Shown here one piece after another: positions 1 through 6,697 of a DNA stretch of 64,000 nucleotides (within the stretch, counting starts at the first letter, position 1; each line of letters starts with the position of its first letter). The translations under genes and the position numbers were made by a program. The stretch lies in the NCBI RefSeq assembly GCF_020595095.1, contig NZ_JAJDOP010000010.1, positions 1 to 64,000 on the forward strand, read 5' to 3'. The notes under the pieces were generated by a model. That model did no database searches and was not told the DNA's origin. It saw nothing but the letters and a program-made list of their open reading frames with translations. Source of the stretch: Microvirga rosea. Lineage in GTDB: Bacteria; Pseudomonadota; Alphaproteobacteria; Rhizobiales; Beijerinckiaceae.

Positions 1-127
1 TGTCCTTCCAGGTTTCCGAGGTCGCAATCCGCAGGTTCACCACAGGCTCGCCCGAGTTCAACCGCCGAACCTCAGGGTCACGCCCCAGGTTCCCTACCAA
101 TATCACCTTGTTCACACTGCCTGCCAT
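1..127 (-). CDS. ssb: Single-stranded DNA-binding protein, N-terminal part (cut by window edge)
   Basis: Reading the minus strand from 127 gives [20 protein letters not shown] and then [18 protein letters not shown], the typical start of bacterial SSB (first strands of the OB fold). SSB coats single-stranded DNA during replication, repair and recombination. Only about 42 residues are inside the window. The ATG at 127 is chosen because GGAGA lies seven bases upstream; an in-frame ATG 18 bases further upstream is possible. A perfect SOS box lies about 80 bases upstream, so this copy is probably damage-inducible. Whether it is the only SSB of the genome cannot be seen here. The family call is secure; the C-terminal interaction tail is outside the window. 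Confidence 0.9.
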   Translation of the reverse strand, partial: MAGSVNKVILVGNLGRDPEVRRLNSGEPVVNLRIATSETWKD

Positions 128-205
128 GGCAACGTCTCCGTTCATCTCTCCTGACTATCGTCAGGTCGGGTTCTACACTCCTGCCCGGGACTGAGCATCC
201 CCTTT

Positions 206-220
206 GTTCTACATTTGTTC
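206..220 (-). promoter_or_regulatory. LexA/SOS box 1, upstream of ssb
   Basis: The plus strand reads GTTC-TACATTT-GTTC, an exact match to the alphaproteobacterial LexA operator (GTTC-N7-GTTC, equivalently GAAC-N7-GAAC). It lies 79 bases upstream of the ssb start. On the minus strand a weak -35 (TTGCAT, 234-229) is followed at 17 bases by TAGAAC, which overlaps the box, so bound LexA would block that promoter. The same motif recurs at three more places in the island. Confidence 0.75.
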
Positions 221-316
221 TTAAATGGATGCAAGGAGATAAACAGGTCGGAGAGAATGGTGGGAGGTTGAAGAAGGTCGGGATGGTGGCCAGCCGCGAA
301 ACCGCGGCAGGCACGA

Positions 317-592
317 TTATTCGGCGGCCTGAAGATAGACGACGTTGGACTGGGCGCTTCCCACGTCACGGAGGGTTTTCGCCATGTAGTTCAGCCGCTC
401 GATCACCTTTTCAAGGTCAGCCTTAGTGCCGTCGCTCAGATCATAGGCGTTTCGGCCCCGATAGAGTCGGTTGATCTGGCTTTCCATTTCGACGGCGTTC
501 TCACGAATCCGATGCACCAGGTTATCCGCGATCACGTCGGCATTGCTGTCGACAACGCAGAAACCCACATCGCTGGCACGTTCTTTGGACAT
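317..592 (-). CDS. Small hypothetical protein (91 aa)
   Basis: The family is not recognised. The predicted protein is mostly helical and hydrophilic, with a central stretch MESQINRLYRGRNAYDLSDG and a C-terminal helix KADLEKVIERLNYMAKTLRD; it has no membrane segment or known motif. ATG at 592 is preferred over a GTG at 601 because AGAGG sits eight bases upstream of it. It is the third gene of a minus-strand series (1642 to 317) behind the two hypotheticals at 1037-1642 and 627-1040, 34 bases after the latter. Its location among SOS-box-controlled recombination genes suggests an accessory role there, which is inference. Confidence 0.6.
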   Translation of the reverse strand: MSKERASDVGFCVVDSNADVIADNLVHRIRENAVEMESQINRLYRGRNAYDLSDGTKADLEKVIERLNYMAKTLRDVGSAQSNVVYLQAAE

Positions 593-626
593 CAGTGACA
601 CCTCTTCTTGTCGTTCTTCTTTCGGT

Positions 627-1040
627 TCAGGCGGCGGCTCGCTGGTTGATCAGAAGGCCGAGACGGCGAGCCAGATTTCTTTTCGTGACAGGTCCGATCC
701 ATGGCAGGCTTGCCAGATAACCGAGCTTGTCGTTGCTCTCCCGGTAAGTGCGGAAGAAGCGTTCGCGCTCCTGCCAGATCTGATCGATCGCCTCGGCCTT
801 GCCGGGATGGCGGAAGCTCATCCTCGCGGTGGCGCCGAGCTCAAGAGCGCGGACGCAATGCTCATACGTGCGACGTCCGACGGAAGCCGTCACGCTGGCA
901 TGGCAGATGGCGAAGATCACGTGACGGGCGAGGTCCTCCGCGTTCTGGGGCGGTGCGAGACCTTTGTCGGCAAGCTCTGCCTGCGCAGCGGACCAGCCGT
1001 CGAAACCGTGAAAAGCCGAAGAGCTTGGCAATAAGTTCAC
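627..1040 (-). CDS. Helix-hairpin-helix small protein, putative DNA binding (137 aa)
   Basis: No named family is recognised. Near the C-terminus LASLPWIGPVTKRNLARRLG has the form of a helix-hairpin-helix motif (LxxLPGIGPxTAxxL), normally used for non-specific DNA binding in repair proteins; the usual hairpin PGIG is PWIG here. The frame is open upstream to 1115 with a TTG. GTG at 1040 is chosen because it overlaps the stop of the upstream gene as GTGA, the usual sign of translational coupling; the longer version would overlap that gene by 79 bases. It sits in the SOS-box-associated minus-strand operon. The function is inferred only from the motif and neighbours. Confidence 0.6.
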   Translation of the reverse strand: MNLLPSSSAFHGFDGWSAAQAELADKGLAPPQNAEDLARHVIFAICHASVTASVGRRTYEHCVRALELGATARMSFRHPGKAEAIDQIWQERERFFRTYRESNDKLGYLASLPWIGPVTKRNLARRLGLLINQRAAA

Positions 1041-1642
1041 CGTATGTTCCAGGCCGCTTGAATCATTCGGACAAGCTTCGTTCCTGTTCTGCGAATCCGG
1101 TTCGGAGCGCGCCAACCAAAAGCCGACGCTCCCGACATGTCGAAGCGAGAAGAACGAAACCGCGCGTGGGCCGAGAAGGAGCGGAGGCCTTCGGGTTCGC
1201 GCATACGCAAACTTGCGCCGGAGAGCGAAAAAGCCGCGTCGTTATTGGACTTTTCGGCATCTCTCCGCTCAACAAAGATGGGCTTTGGAACCCCGTTTTG
1301 CAAGACCGCCGACAGTGTCGGAATGTCCTCTGCGGCGGCGTTCGGGGCATGGGGCCATCCGGCGATCTCCCGTCGTGCGATGGTGAAGGTTCGTGCCAGA
1401 TCGATGTCGGCCTCGACGTGGTGAACGGCCACCGCGCAGGAAAACGCCTCGGCAAACGGGGCCATGGCGCACCAGGTCTTTTCAGCCATATGCAACGGCC
1501 AAGCCCAGAGCCCGTCTCCGCGTCTGGCGCCGAGACTCTCGCGCTCGATGAAATAGCCGTTTTCCTTATGCTCAAGCCCGCTTGGCGTTACGAGCCATTC
1601 CTCATTCTCGAACAGGGATTGTTCTTCCGCCACGGCTGCCAT
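1037..1642 (-). CDS. Hypothetical protein, first gene of the minus-strand island operon (201 aa)
   Basis: No family is recognised with confidence. The N-terminal 90 residues look like a folded domain: GLEHKENGYFIERESLGARR, then a tryptophan-rich stretch GLWAWPLHMAEKTWCAMAPF. The last third is rich in Ser, Arg and Phe and looks disordered. There are no membrane segments or signal peptide. The downstream helix-hairpin-helix gene starts inside its stop codon (GTGA), so the two are translationally coupled. An SOS box lies 72 bases upstream of the start, in the divergent region shared with the coiled-coil/Rad50/Mre11 operon. A role in DNA metabolism is inferred from context only. Confidence 0.6.
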   Translation of the reverse strand: MAAVAEEQSLFENEEWLVTPSGLEHKENGYFIERESLGARRGDGLWAWPLHMAEKTWCAMAPFAEAFSCAVAVHHVEADIDLARTFTIARREIAGWPHAPNAAAEDIPTLSAVLQNGVPKPIFVERRDAEKSNNDAAFSLSGASLRMREPEGLRSFSAHARFRSSRFDMSGASAFGWRAPNRIRRTGTKLVRMIQAAWNIR

Positions 1643-1929
1643 CCCGACATCCTCCCGGCCACGGTGCCCGACATCTCAACGGTGCCATTACCGAAGCCCA
1701 TCTCTTGTGATAAGAACAAAAAGAGAACATACCGCGAGAAGATTCGGTGTCAAGCAATTGCGCTCGCTCGGACTGTAATCTCGGAGTATCCGATACTATG
1801 TGGTGGCTCGGGTGATAGGATTAAAGAGATCCCCTCACTTGCCTCTGCAACAGAAGCAAAGCTGTCGCGAGATTTTACGGCTCAGCTTGACTTCGAAAGC
1901 TTGGGCTGCGGCAAAAGGAAAGACCTGTA
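1643..1929. promoter_or_regulatory. Divergent promoter region with SOS box 2
   Basis: This 287-base gap separates the minus-strand hypothetical operon from the plus-strand coiled-coil/Rad50/Mre11 operon. It contains the SOS box at 1714-1728 and is locally A-rich around it. I see no convincing ORF. The box is 72 bases from the minus-strand start and about 200 bases from the plus-strand start, so direct control of the minus operon is the simpler reading. The plus operon could start from the same region with a long leader, or from a second promoter near 1760-1800. Confidence 0.5.
1714..1728 (+). promoter_or_regulatory. LexA/SOS box 2, divergent region
   Basis: The plus strand reads GAAC-AAAAAGA-GAAC, an exact GAAC-N7-GAAC direct repeat as used by LexA in alphaproteobacteria. 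It lies between two divergent operons of the recombination island. Confidence 0.75.
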
Positions 1930-2226
1930 ATGACGACCCTGAAAACCCCCGGAAACGACAGCCTCAAGCGTCTCGAAGACCTGCGCACGACGTTCGAGCG
2001 GCTTCGGGCGGAGCGTATCCGGACCGAGGGTGAAGTCGAACGGCTGGTGAGGGAGCTCGATCAGGCCCGCACGCAGGCACGGGATGAATTCGGAACCGAC
2101 GACGAGGCAGAACTCCAGCGGCTGATTGAAGCAGCGGCGCGTGAAAACACCAAAAGGGTCGCCGATTTCGACGCGATTCTGCGCGATGTGGAGAACCGTC
2201 TCCGTCAGCTCGGGAGCGAGATCTGA
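1930..2226 (+). CDS. Small coiled-coil protein preceding the Rad50-like gene (98 aa)
   Basis: Almost the whole sequence is charged heptad-type helix (for example LKRLEDLRTTFERLRAERIR and then VERLVRELDQARTQARDEFG), with no globular domain, membrane segment or metal site. Its stop codon overlaps the start of the Rad50-like gene by one base (TGATG), so the two are translationally coupled and probably made in a fixed ratio. I infer that it may pair with the coiled coil of that ATPase; in ordinary Rad50 both coiled-coil strands are in one polypeptide. It could also be an unrelated scaffold. No homologue is recognised by name. Confidence 0.7.
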   Translation: MTTLKTPGNDSLKRLEDLRTTFERLRAERIRTEGEVERLVRELDQARTQARDEFGTDDEAELQRLIEAAARENTKRVADFDAILRDVENRLRQLGSEI

Positions 2227-4046
2227 TGGAGCATGGCGACAGCAACCATCAGGTAATCCGTGCGGCGGCCGCGCTGGCACGCCTCGAGGGACGTCGCGAC
2301 GCCCTCAAGGTCCGTGCCGGAGAACTGACCCGAGACATCGAACTCGCCAAGGGACGTCTCGCCGTAAAGGACGAGGTGGAAGGATTCATCGAAGCCGTTC
2401 ACGGCAGCGCCAGCCGCCGCAATGTCGCGGCCTTCGAAACCCTGCTGACGGCGCTCGTGCAGGAGGTTCTTCCCGGCGAGAAGCCTGTGGCTCTGGATCT
2501 GTCGACGGAGCGTGGCTTGGCGGCCCTCGACATTTGCGTGAAACGCCCCGACGGCAGCATGGAAGACGTGCTGGAGGACAACGGCGGCGCCCTGACCAAT
2601 GTGATCGGCATGGCCCTGCGCTTGATCGCCGTGGTGAAGGCGGATGTTGCGCGTTTTCTGGCCCTTGATGAGGCCGATTGCTGGATCGCGCCGGAGCGGG
2701 TTGCGGCGTTTTATCGCGTGCTTGAAGACGGGGCTGCGCGCCTTGGCGTTCAATGCTTGGCCGTGTCGCATCACGACTTGGCGCAGTTCTCCGGACAGTT
2801 CCATATCGCCCGCATTGCCGGCGAGCCGAGTGCCGGCGTGACGATCCAGTCCGCGGATTGCAGCGCGGCGTGGGATGATGCTGCGCCGGGACTGCGTTTC
2901 ATTCGACTTGTGAACGTTCAGGCCTATGAAGACGCCACGCTTCCTTTGGGGCCCGGAGTCAACGCGCTGATCGGTCCGAACAACCGCGGCAAGTCGACCT
3001 TCATCCGCGCGCTGCGCGCCGTGTTTTACGGTGAAGCGCGCGACAGTCTGGTGCGGGCCGGAGCCAGAGCCGCAACGGTCGAGATCGGCGTCGCCGGCAA
3101 GCGGACCTTACGCTTCACGCGCCAGCCGCGCCGCACCCCGGTCAACATTTGGTCGCTGCATGAGCCGGACGGGTCCATCGTCGAAACGGCGTCCATGCGC
3201 TACGAGACAGGCGGACGATCCGTCCCGGATTGGGTCGGCGAACTGTTCCGCATCACCAAGGTCGAGGATCTCGACGTCCACATCGCCCACCAGAAATTCC
3301 CGGTTTTTCTCTTAGGGGAACCTGCTTCGCGCCGTTCCGCCGTTCTGTCCATCGGGCAGGAGGCGAGCTACATTCGCGACATGCTCGTCATCCATCGGGA
3401 GCGCTGCGCGCGGGACAATGCGCTCGTGCGAAACGGCGAGCGGGAGCTGATCGCTCTTCGGGAGGAGCTTGACGGTTTCGGAGTTCTCGCGGCGTTGAAG
3501 GATGACCTCGGAAGAGCGCACGAACGGGCGGCCGAAATAGCGGCTACCGAACGCCGCCTTCGATCGCTTCAAAATACTCATGACCTGCTGCAAAGCCTCG
3601 CGTCCAGGGTGCGGCGGGCACAAGCGCGAGCCGATGCAACGGCGGACCTGCCTGAGCCGCAGAGCTTCGTGGCACTTGCCGGTGCGTTGCAGCGTGTCCG
3701 GGAGCGTGAGCGCATCGGGCGGGGGCTTCTGGAGACATCCGCGAGGCTTCGCGATGCGCAGGCGCGGCTGGCCTCGTTGCGGTTGCTTCCCGAAACGACT
3801 CCGGCCCTTGAAAACCCCATGCCCGCGCAAAACATTCTGAAACGCATGATCGACATTCGAAATGCCAAAGCTCAGGCGGAAGAGCGCATGATGAAGATGG
3901 ATGCGCAGGCCCGCGCCCTCCGCGACGAGATGGCCGATCTCGTCGCCTCCCATGGCGGGCTTTGCCCCACCTGCGGTTCGCCGGTGACCGCCGATACCCT
4001 TCTGGACCATCAGGCTCATGGCGCCATGGAGCGACTGACCGCATGA
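2226..4046 (+). CDS. Rad50/SbcC-type ATPase with circularly permuted domains and C-terminal zinc hook (606 aa)
   Basis: The protein contains both halves of a Rad50/SMC ABC-type ATPase head, in reverse of the usual order. Residues 10-80 are helical. A signature-like DNGGALTNVIGMALR is at about 118-132, Walker B FLALDEAD at 144-151 and an H-loop AVSHHD at 179-184, which is the normal C-terminal lobe. Walker A GPNNRGKST follows at 250-258, then a Q-loop region IAHQKFPVFLLGEPASRR near 353-370, which is the normal N-terminal lobe. Residues 380-570 are coiled coil, ending in a CPTCG zinc-hook motif (Cys580, Cys583) only 23 residues from the end. In standard Rad50 the hook is in the middle and the two lobes are the termini. 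Rad50 proteins bind DNA ends and control the Mre11 nuclease; an Mre11-like gene follows with an ATGA overlap. Confidence 0.85.
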   Translation: MEHGDSNHQVIRAAAALARLEGRRDALKVRAGELTRDIELAKGRLAVKDEVEGFIEAVHGSASRRNVAAFETLLTALVQEVLPGEKPVALDLSTERGLAALDICVKRPDGSMEDVLEDNGGALTNVIGMALRLIAVVKADVARFLALDEADCWIAPERVAAFYRVLEDGAARLGVQCLAVSHHDLAQFSGQFHIARIAGEPSAGVTIQSADCSAAWDDAAPGLRFIRLVNVQAYEDATLPLGPGVNALIGPNNRGKSTFIRALRAVFYGEARDSLVRAGARAATVEIGVAGKRTLRFTRQPRRTPVNIWSLHEPDGSIVETASMRYETGGRSVPDWVGELFRITKVEDLDVHIAHQKFPVFLLGEPASRRSAVLSIGQEASYIRDMLVIHRERCARDNALVRNGERELIALREELDGFGVLAALKDDLGRAHERAAEIAATERRLRSLQNTHDLLQSLASRVRRAQARADATADLPEPQSFVALAGALQRVRERERIGRGLLETSARLRDAQARLASLRLLPETTPALENPMPAQNILKRMIDIRNAKAQAEERMMKMDAQARALRDEMADLVASHGGLCPTCGSPVTADTLLDHQAHGAMERLTA

Positions 4047-5041
4047 TACTCTTCGGTGAACGTCTCGACACTCGCTCATGCAGTGGGCTTCTGGTCATCG
4101 GGGATCCGCATGTGGGCTCCCGCCGCCCGGGTCGCCGCAAGGACGTCCTGTGGCCTCAGCCCGTCCTGTCGAAGCTCGAACACTGCGTGGGGCTCGCCAA
4201 CGCCCGCGACCTTGCCGTCGTGATCCTGGGTGATCTGTTCGATCGTCCGGTGGAAACCGACGAAGCGCTGAAGAACCAGCTGATCCGCATTTTGAAGAGC
4301 TTCAAGCATCGCCCTGTGGTGAATGTCGGCAATCACGACATTCAGCATATGACGCTGACGGACGGTGACACCCTGGCGCTGCTGGGTCTTTGCGATGTCG
4401 TCGATGTGGTGGCGACATCGGCTCCCGTTGCCGCCTATGACATCGGCGGACGGCGGATCGGCGTCGGCATGACGCCGTTCGGGCAGACGATTCCCTCGGA
4501 CATCAGGGGCTCGTTCACGGACGTGGACTGGCAGGCTTGGTTCACCCATCACGACATCGCCTTCGATGGCGGTTATCCAGGGGCGGTGCCGCCTTTCGCC
4601 ATCGAGGCCTGTGACCTTCTCGTGAACGGTCACATCCATAAGACACAAAAGGGCATCACAGCCGGTCGGACACGCTGGCTCAACCCCGGCAACATCACGC
4701 GTCAATCCGTCGATCTGGTCGATCATGTGCCCCGCGCGTGGATCCTGGATGCCGGAGGCAACCTGAGCCCAGAGGCGTTGCCGTTCGAGGCGGACGTATT
4801 CGATCTGACGGGGCGGCTGATCGAAGCCGCCGAGGGCGCCGTGGTGGCCGAGGCGGTGGAGAGCGCCTTCGTGACGCTCCTTCAGGCGGAATCGCCGACG
4901 GAGCTGCGTCGAAGCGGCGACGGTTCGATCCTGCGCGACGAAATCGAAACCCGCTTCCACGCGGAAGAAACATCGGAGGTCGTCCGCGCCATCGTCCGCT
5001 CGCTCCTGGGTGAAGCGGTGGAGCGGCACGCCCGCTCCTGA
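4043..5041 (+). CDS. Mre11/SbcD-type metallophosphoesterase nuclease (332 aa)
   Basis: The calcineurin-like phosphoesterase motifs of Mre11/SbcD are all visible: GDPHVGS (Asp21, His23), GDLFDR (Asp64), GNHD (Asn97, His98), a THHD near the middle and NGHIHK, followed by LNPGN. Such enzymes are two-metal exo/endonucleases that work with Rad50 at DNA ends. ATG at 4043 is chosen because it overlaps the Rad50-like stop as ATGA; upstream in-frame codons would run deep into that gene. The last 110 residues (ESAFVTLLQAESPTELRRSG onwards) are probably the partner-binding cap region. The catalytic set is complete, so an active nuclease is expected. Target and direction of digestion cannot be read from sequence. 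Confidence 0.88.
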   Translation: MILFGERLDTRSCSGLLVIGDPHVGSRRPGRRKDVLWPQPVLSKLEHCVGLANARDLAVVILGDLFDRPVETDEALKNQLIRILKSFKHRPVVNVGNHDIQHMTLTDGDTLALLGLCDVVDVVATSAPVAAYDIGGRRIGVGMTPFGQTIPSDIRGSFTDVDWQAWFTHHDIAFDGGYPGAVPPFAIEACDLLVNGHIHKTQKGITAGRTRWLNPGNITRQSVDLVDHVPRAWILDAGGNLSPEALPFEADVFDLTGRLIEAAEGAVVAEAVESAFVTLLQAESPTELRRSGDGSILRDEIETRFHAEETSEVVRAIVRSLLGEAVERHARS

Positions 5042-5045
5042 GCGC

Positions 5046-5693
5046 TCAGAACCCGAAGGGATCCGAATAGGGGAGGCGGCGGCGGCGCACGGGCGTCTCG
5101 GGCAGAATCGGGCGACTGATGTCCACGGCGATCAAGCCTTCGCAGGCAAGCGACAACACCGCCGCGACCCCATCCGCCGCGTTGGTGGCGCCCCCCGCGC
5201 AATCGACGAGCCGCATCGTTCCGCACTCGTCGAGCTGGTGCAGGATCCTCACCCGGTCACCTGCGGTGACGAGGGTACGCCTGCAGGCCATGATCAGACG
5301 AACTGTCGTGAAGCGCGGCTCGGCGCGGATGGTGGCGACGGTCTCGAACGCGAATGCACGCCCATCCTCCGCGGATAGGCCGCCGAAAGTTGCCGCGCGC
5401 AACGGGTGATTGGCAAGGTCCTCGTCGGTCACGATGTCGACGAGGCAGGGATGTCCATCGCGAACGATCTCGAAATCGGCCGCATGCTCCACGATCTCGT
5501 CGCCCACGTTGAAGTGGGCCATGGGCGCCGGCGCCTGCAAAGCTTCAATCTCAGGATCCAGCTCGCAGATGGCGAGGAAGTCCGCAACCAGCGACGGCCT
5601 CGTCGTCGGCGTACCGGAGGGTCTGCGGGCACGTCTGGAGCCGGCACGCACGGAGCGCCGTGGGGCGATATCGAGCAGAGCTTGTGCGGACAA
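5046..5693 (-). CDS. Hypothetical protein resembling TnsA-type endonuclease, catalytic residues degenerate (215 aa)
   Basis: The core pattern FLAICELDPEIEALQAPAP, then HAADFEIVRDGHPCLVDIV, resembles the N-terminal domain of TnsA-like PD-(D/E)XK endonucleases (xLExDPxVxxFxxQP ... PDFxVxxxGxxxLVEVK). The first Asp is present (ADF), but the E-x-K pair is replaced by D-x-V and the usual early Glu is missing. It is therefore probably not an active nuclease of that type. An Arg-rich N-terminus (about residues 12-30) and C-terminus could bind nucleic acid. It is convergent with the Mre11-like gene (4-base gap) and has an SOS box 64 bases upstream of its start. The family assignment is tentative. Confidence 0.5.
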   Translation of the reverse strand: MSAQALLDIAPRRSVRAGSRRARRPSGTPTTRPSLVADFLAICELDPEIEALQAPAPMAHFNVGDEIVEHAADFEIVRDGHPCLVDIVTDEDLANHPLRAATFGGLSAEDGRAFAFETVATIRAEPRFTTVRLIMACRRTLVTAGDRVRILHQLDECGTMRLVDCAGGATNAADGVAAVLSLACEGLIAVDISRPILPETPVRRRRLPYSDPFGF

Positions 5694-5756
5694 TGATTCC
5701 TCCCGTGCAAGGCAAGCCCTAAAGTAAGGCTAAGCTGAGCACTTAAAATTCATCAG

Positions 5757-5771
5757 GAACAAATATAGAAC
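5757..5771 (+). promoter_or_regulatory. LexA/SOS box 3, upstream of the TnsA-like gene
   Basis: The plus strand reads GAAC-AAATATA-GAAC, an exact GAAC-N7-GAAC match. It lies 64 bases upstream of the minus-strand start at 5693 and covers the likely -10 region of that gene. Confidence 0.75.
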
Positions 5772-5923
5772 ACATGGATGATCGTCAATTATCGACAATG
5801 TCGAAGCCGGTCATAGGGCCAAGGTTATTTCAGCCTTTGCTGCGCCTGTTTGGGACAAAACGCCGCTATCGAAAAAACAGAGTAAAAACAACCACATGAT
5901 ACATGGTCGTTACTGCCCCCGAA

Positions 5924-5953
5924 TTGGACGGTACGTCAGGAATTTGCTATAGA
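5924..5953 (+). promoter_or_regulatory. Probable sigma-70 promoter for the gene at 6039
   Basis: TTGGAC (5924-5929) and TATAGA (5948-5953) are spaced by 18 bases, and the -10 runs into SOS box 4. The arrangement suits LexA repression by blocking RNA polymerase. The hexamers are each imperfect, so the call is moderate. Confidence 0.5.
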
Positions 5954-5966
5954 ACAAAAATAGAAC
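5952..5966 (+). promoter_or_regulatory. LexA/SOS box 4, upstream of the annealing-type gene
   Basis: The plus strand reads GAAC-AAAAATA-GAAC, an exact GAAC-N7-GAAC match, 72 bases upstream of the ATG at 6039 and overlapping the predicted -10. Confidence 0.78.
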
Positions 5967-6038
5967 AAACGGCTTCGAGAAACCATCCGGTAGGGCTGCG
6001 GCACAGCTGCAGCTTCCTCTTCGCAACGAGGATCGACA

Positions 6039-6689
6039 ATGAACAGTACTGACAAGAAAATCGCCGAGGTCCTGGCAAAATTCGGCGAGCCGATGGCCGG
6101 CAACGTTTGGCGCGTCCAGGGAACCGCCGTGATCTATCACAAGGCGCTGGAGCGCATCGCCGCGCAGGCTGCCATTCAGTTCGAGCCGCCGACCATCGTG
6201 CGTGCAGAGCGCGACGAAGCCGTCATCCTGGTGACGGGCCGTATGGGCGAGCGCCTTGAATGGTCGATCGGCGAAGCTCTGGTCGGCACCAATTATCGCG
6301 TCTCCGGCAAGCAGGCCGCCTACGTCTACGCCATGGCGGAAAAGCGCGCGAAGGACCGCGTCATCCTCAAGCTGATCGAGCTTCATGGTCTCGTTTATTC
6401 CGAAGAAGAGGCGGATGAGTTCAAGAACAGCCGGCCGCTTCCGCCGGAGCAGCAGGTCGAGGGTGAGAAAACCGTCGTCGAGATCGTCGCGCCCGACAAT
6501 CAGGTGGAAGCGGAGCTGAAGCAGAAAATCAGCAAGGCCAAGACCATCAACGCCGTGACCGACTTGATGCTGAACCCGGACACGCAGCGCGTGCTGAACG
6601 ATCTGCCCGAGGGCATCCGTGACGAGGTGCGCGACTTCGCCAAGGCGCGTCTCGTGGAGCTCGGCTGGCCTTCGAAGAAGGCTGCGTAA
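6039..6689 (+). CDS. Phage-type protein, possible single-strand annealing/recombination protein (216 aa)
   Basis: The protein carries a conserved block seen in phage recombination regions: WRVQGTAVIYHKALERIAAQ near residues 23-42, EWSIGEA near 78, then YAMAEKRAKDRVILKLIELH and VYSEEEADEFK near 105-135. The YxMAEKRAxDRxxLKL helix resembles that of Erf/Rad52/Sak-type single-strand annealing proteins. I infer, but cannot prove, that it anneals single-stranded DNA. The C-terminal 80 residues are charged and helical, possibly a partner-binding tail. It is a single-gene transcript with an SOS-box promoter upstream and a strong terminator directly after it. SSB and the Rad50/Mre11-like genes nearby fit a recombination role. 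Confidence 0.6.
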   Translation: MNSTDKKIAEVLAKFGEPMAGNVWRVQGTAVIYHKALERIAAQAAIQFEPPTIVRAERDEAVILVTGRMGERLEWSIGEALVGTNYRVSGKQAAYVYAMAEKRAKDRVILKLIELHGLVYSEEEADEFKNSRPLPPEQQVEGEKTVVEIVAPDNQVEAELKQKISKAKTINAVTDLMLNPDTQRVLNDLPEGIRDEVRDFAKARLVELGWPSKKAA

Positions 6690-6697
6690 TCTTCCAG

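Larger units (their letters stand above)
5694..6038. promoter_or_regulatory. Divergent intergenic region with two SOS boxes
   Basis: These 345 bases lie between the TnsA-like gene (minus) and the annealing-type gene (plus). They are AT-rich compared with their surroundings and hold two SOS boxes, one near each start. For the minus gene a -35 TTGACG (5788-5783) and a TATATT-like -10 overlap box 3. For the plus gene TTGGAC (5924-5929) and TATAGA (5948-5953) are 18 bases apart, and the -10 overlaps box 4. No gene is seen in it. Confidence 0.6.

Noticed and set aside
701-1930. Long plus-strand ORF of 409 codons across the left island
   Set aside because: It runs antisense to two coupled minus-strand genes, is extremely Arg/Ser/Pro-rich and shows no domain. 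It is a GC-frame artefact.
2226-4046. OLD-family ATPase or ordinary SMC protein
   Set aside because: No TOPRIM domain is present, the hook is a CxxC and the partner is an Mre11-type nuclease, which points to the Rad50/SbcC group.
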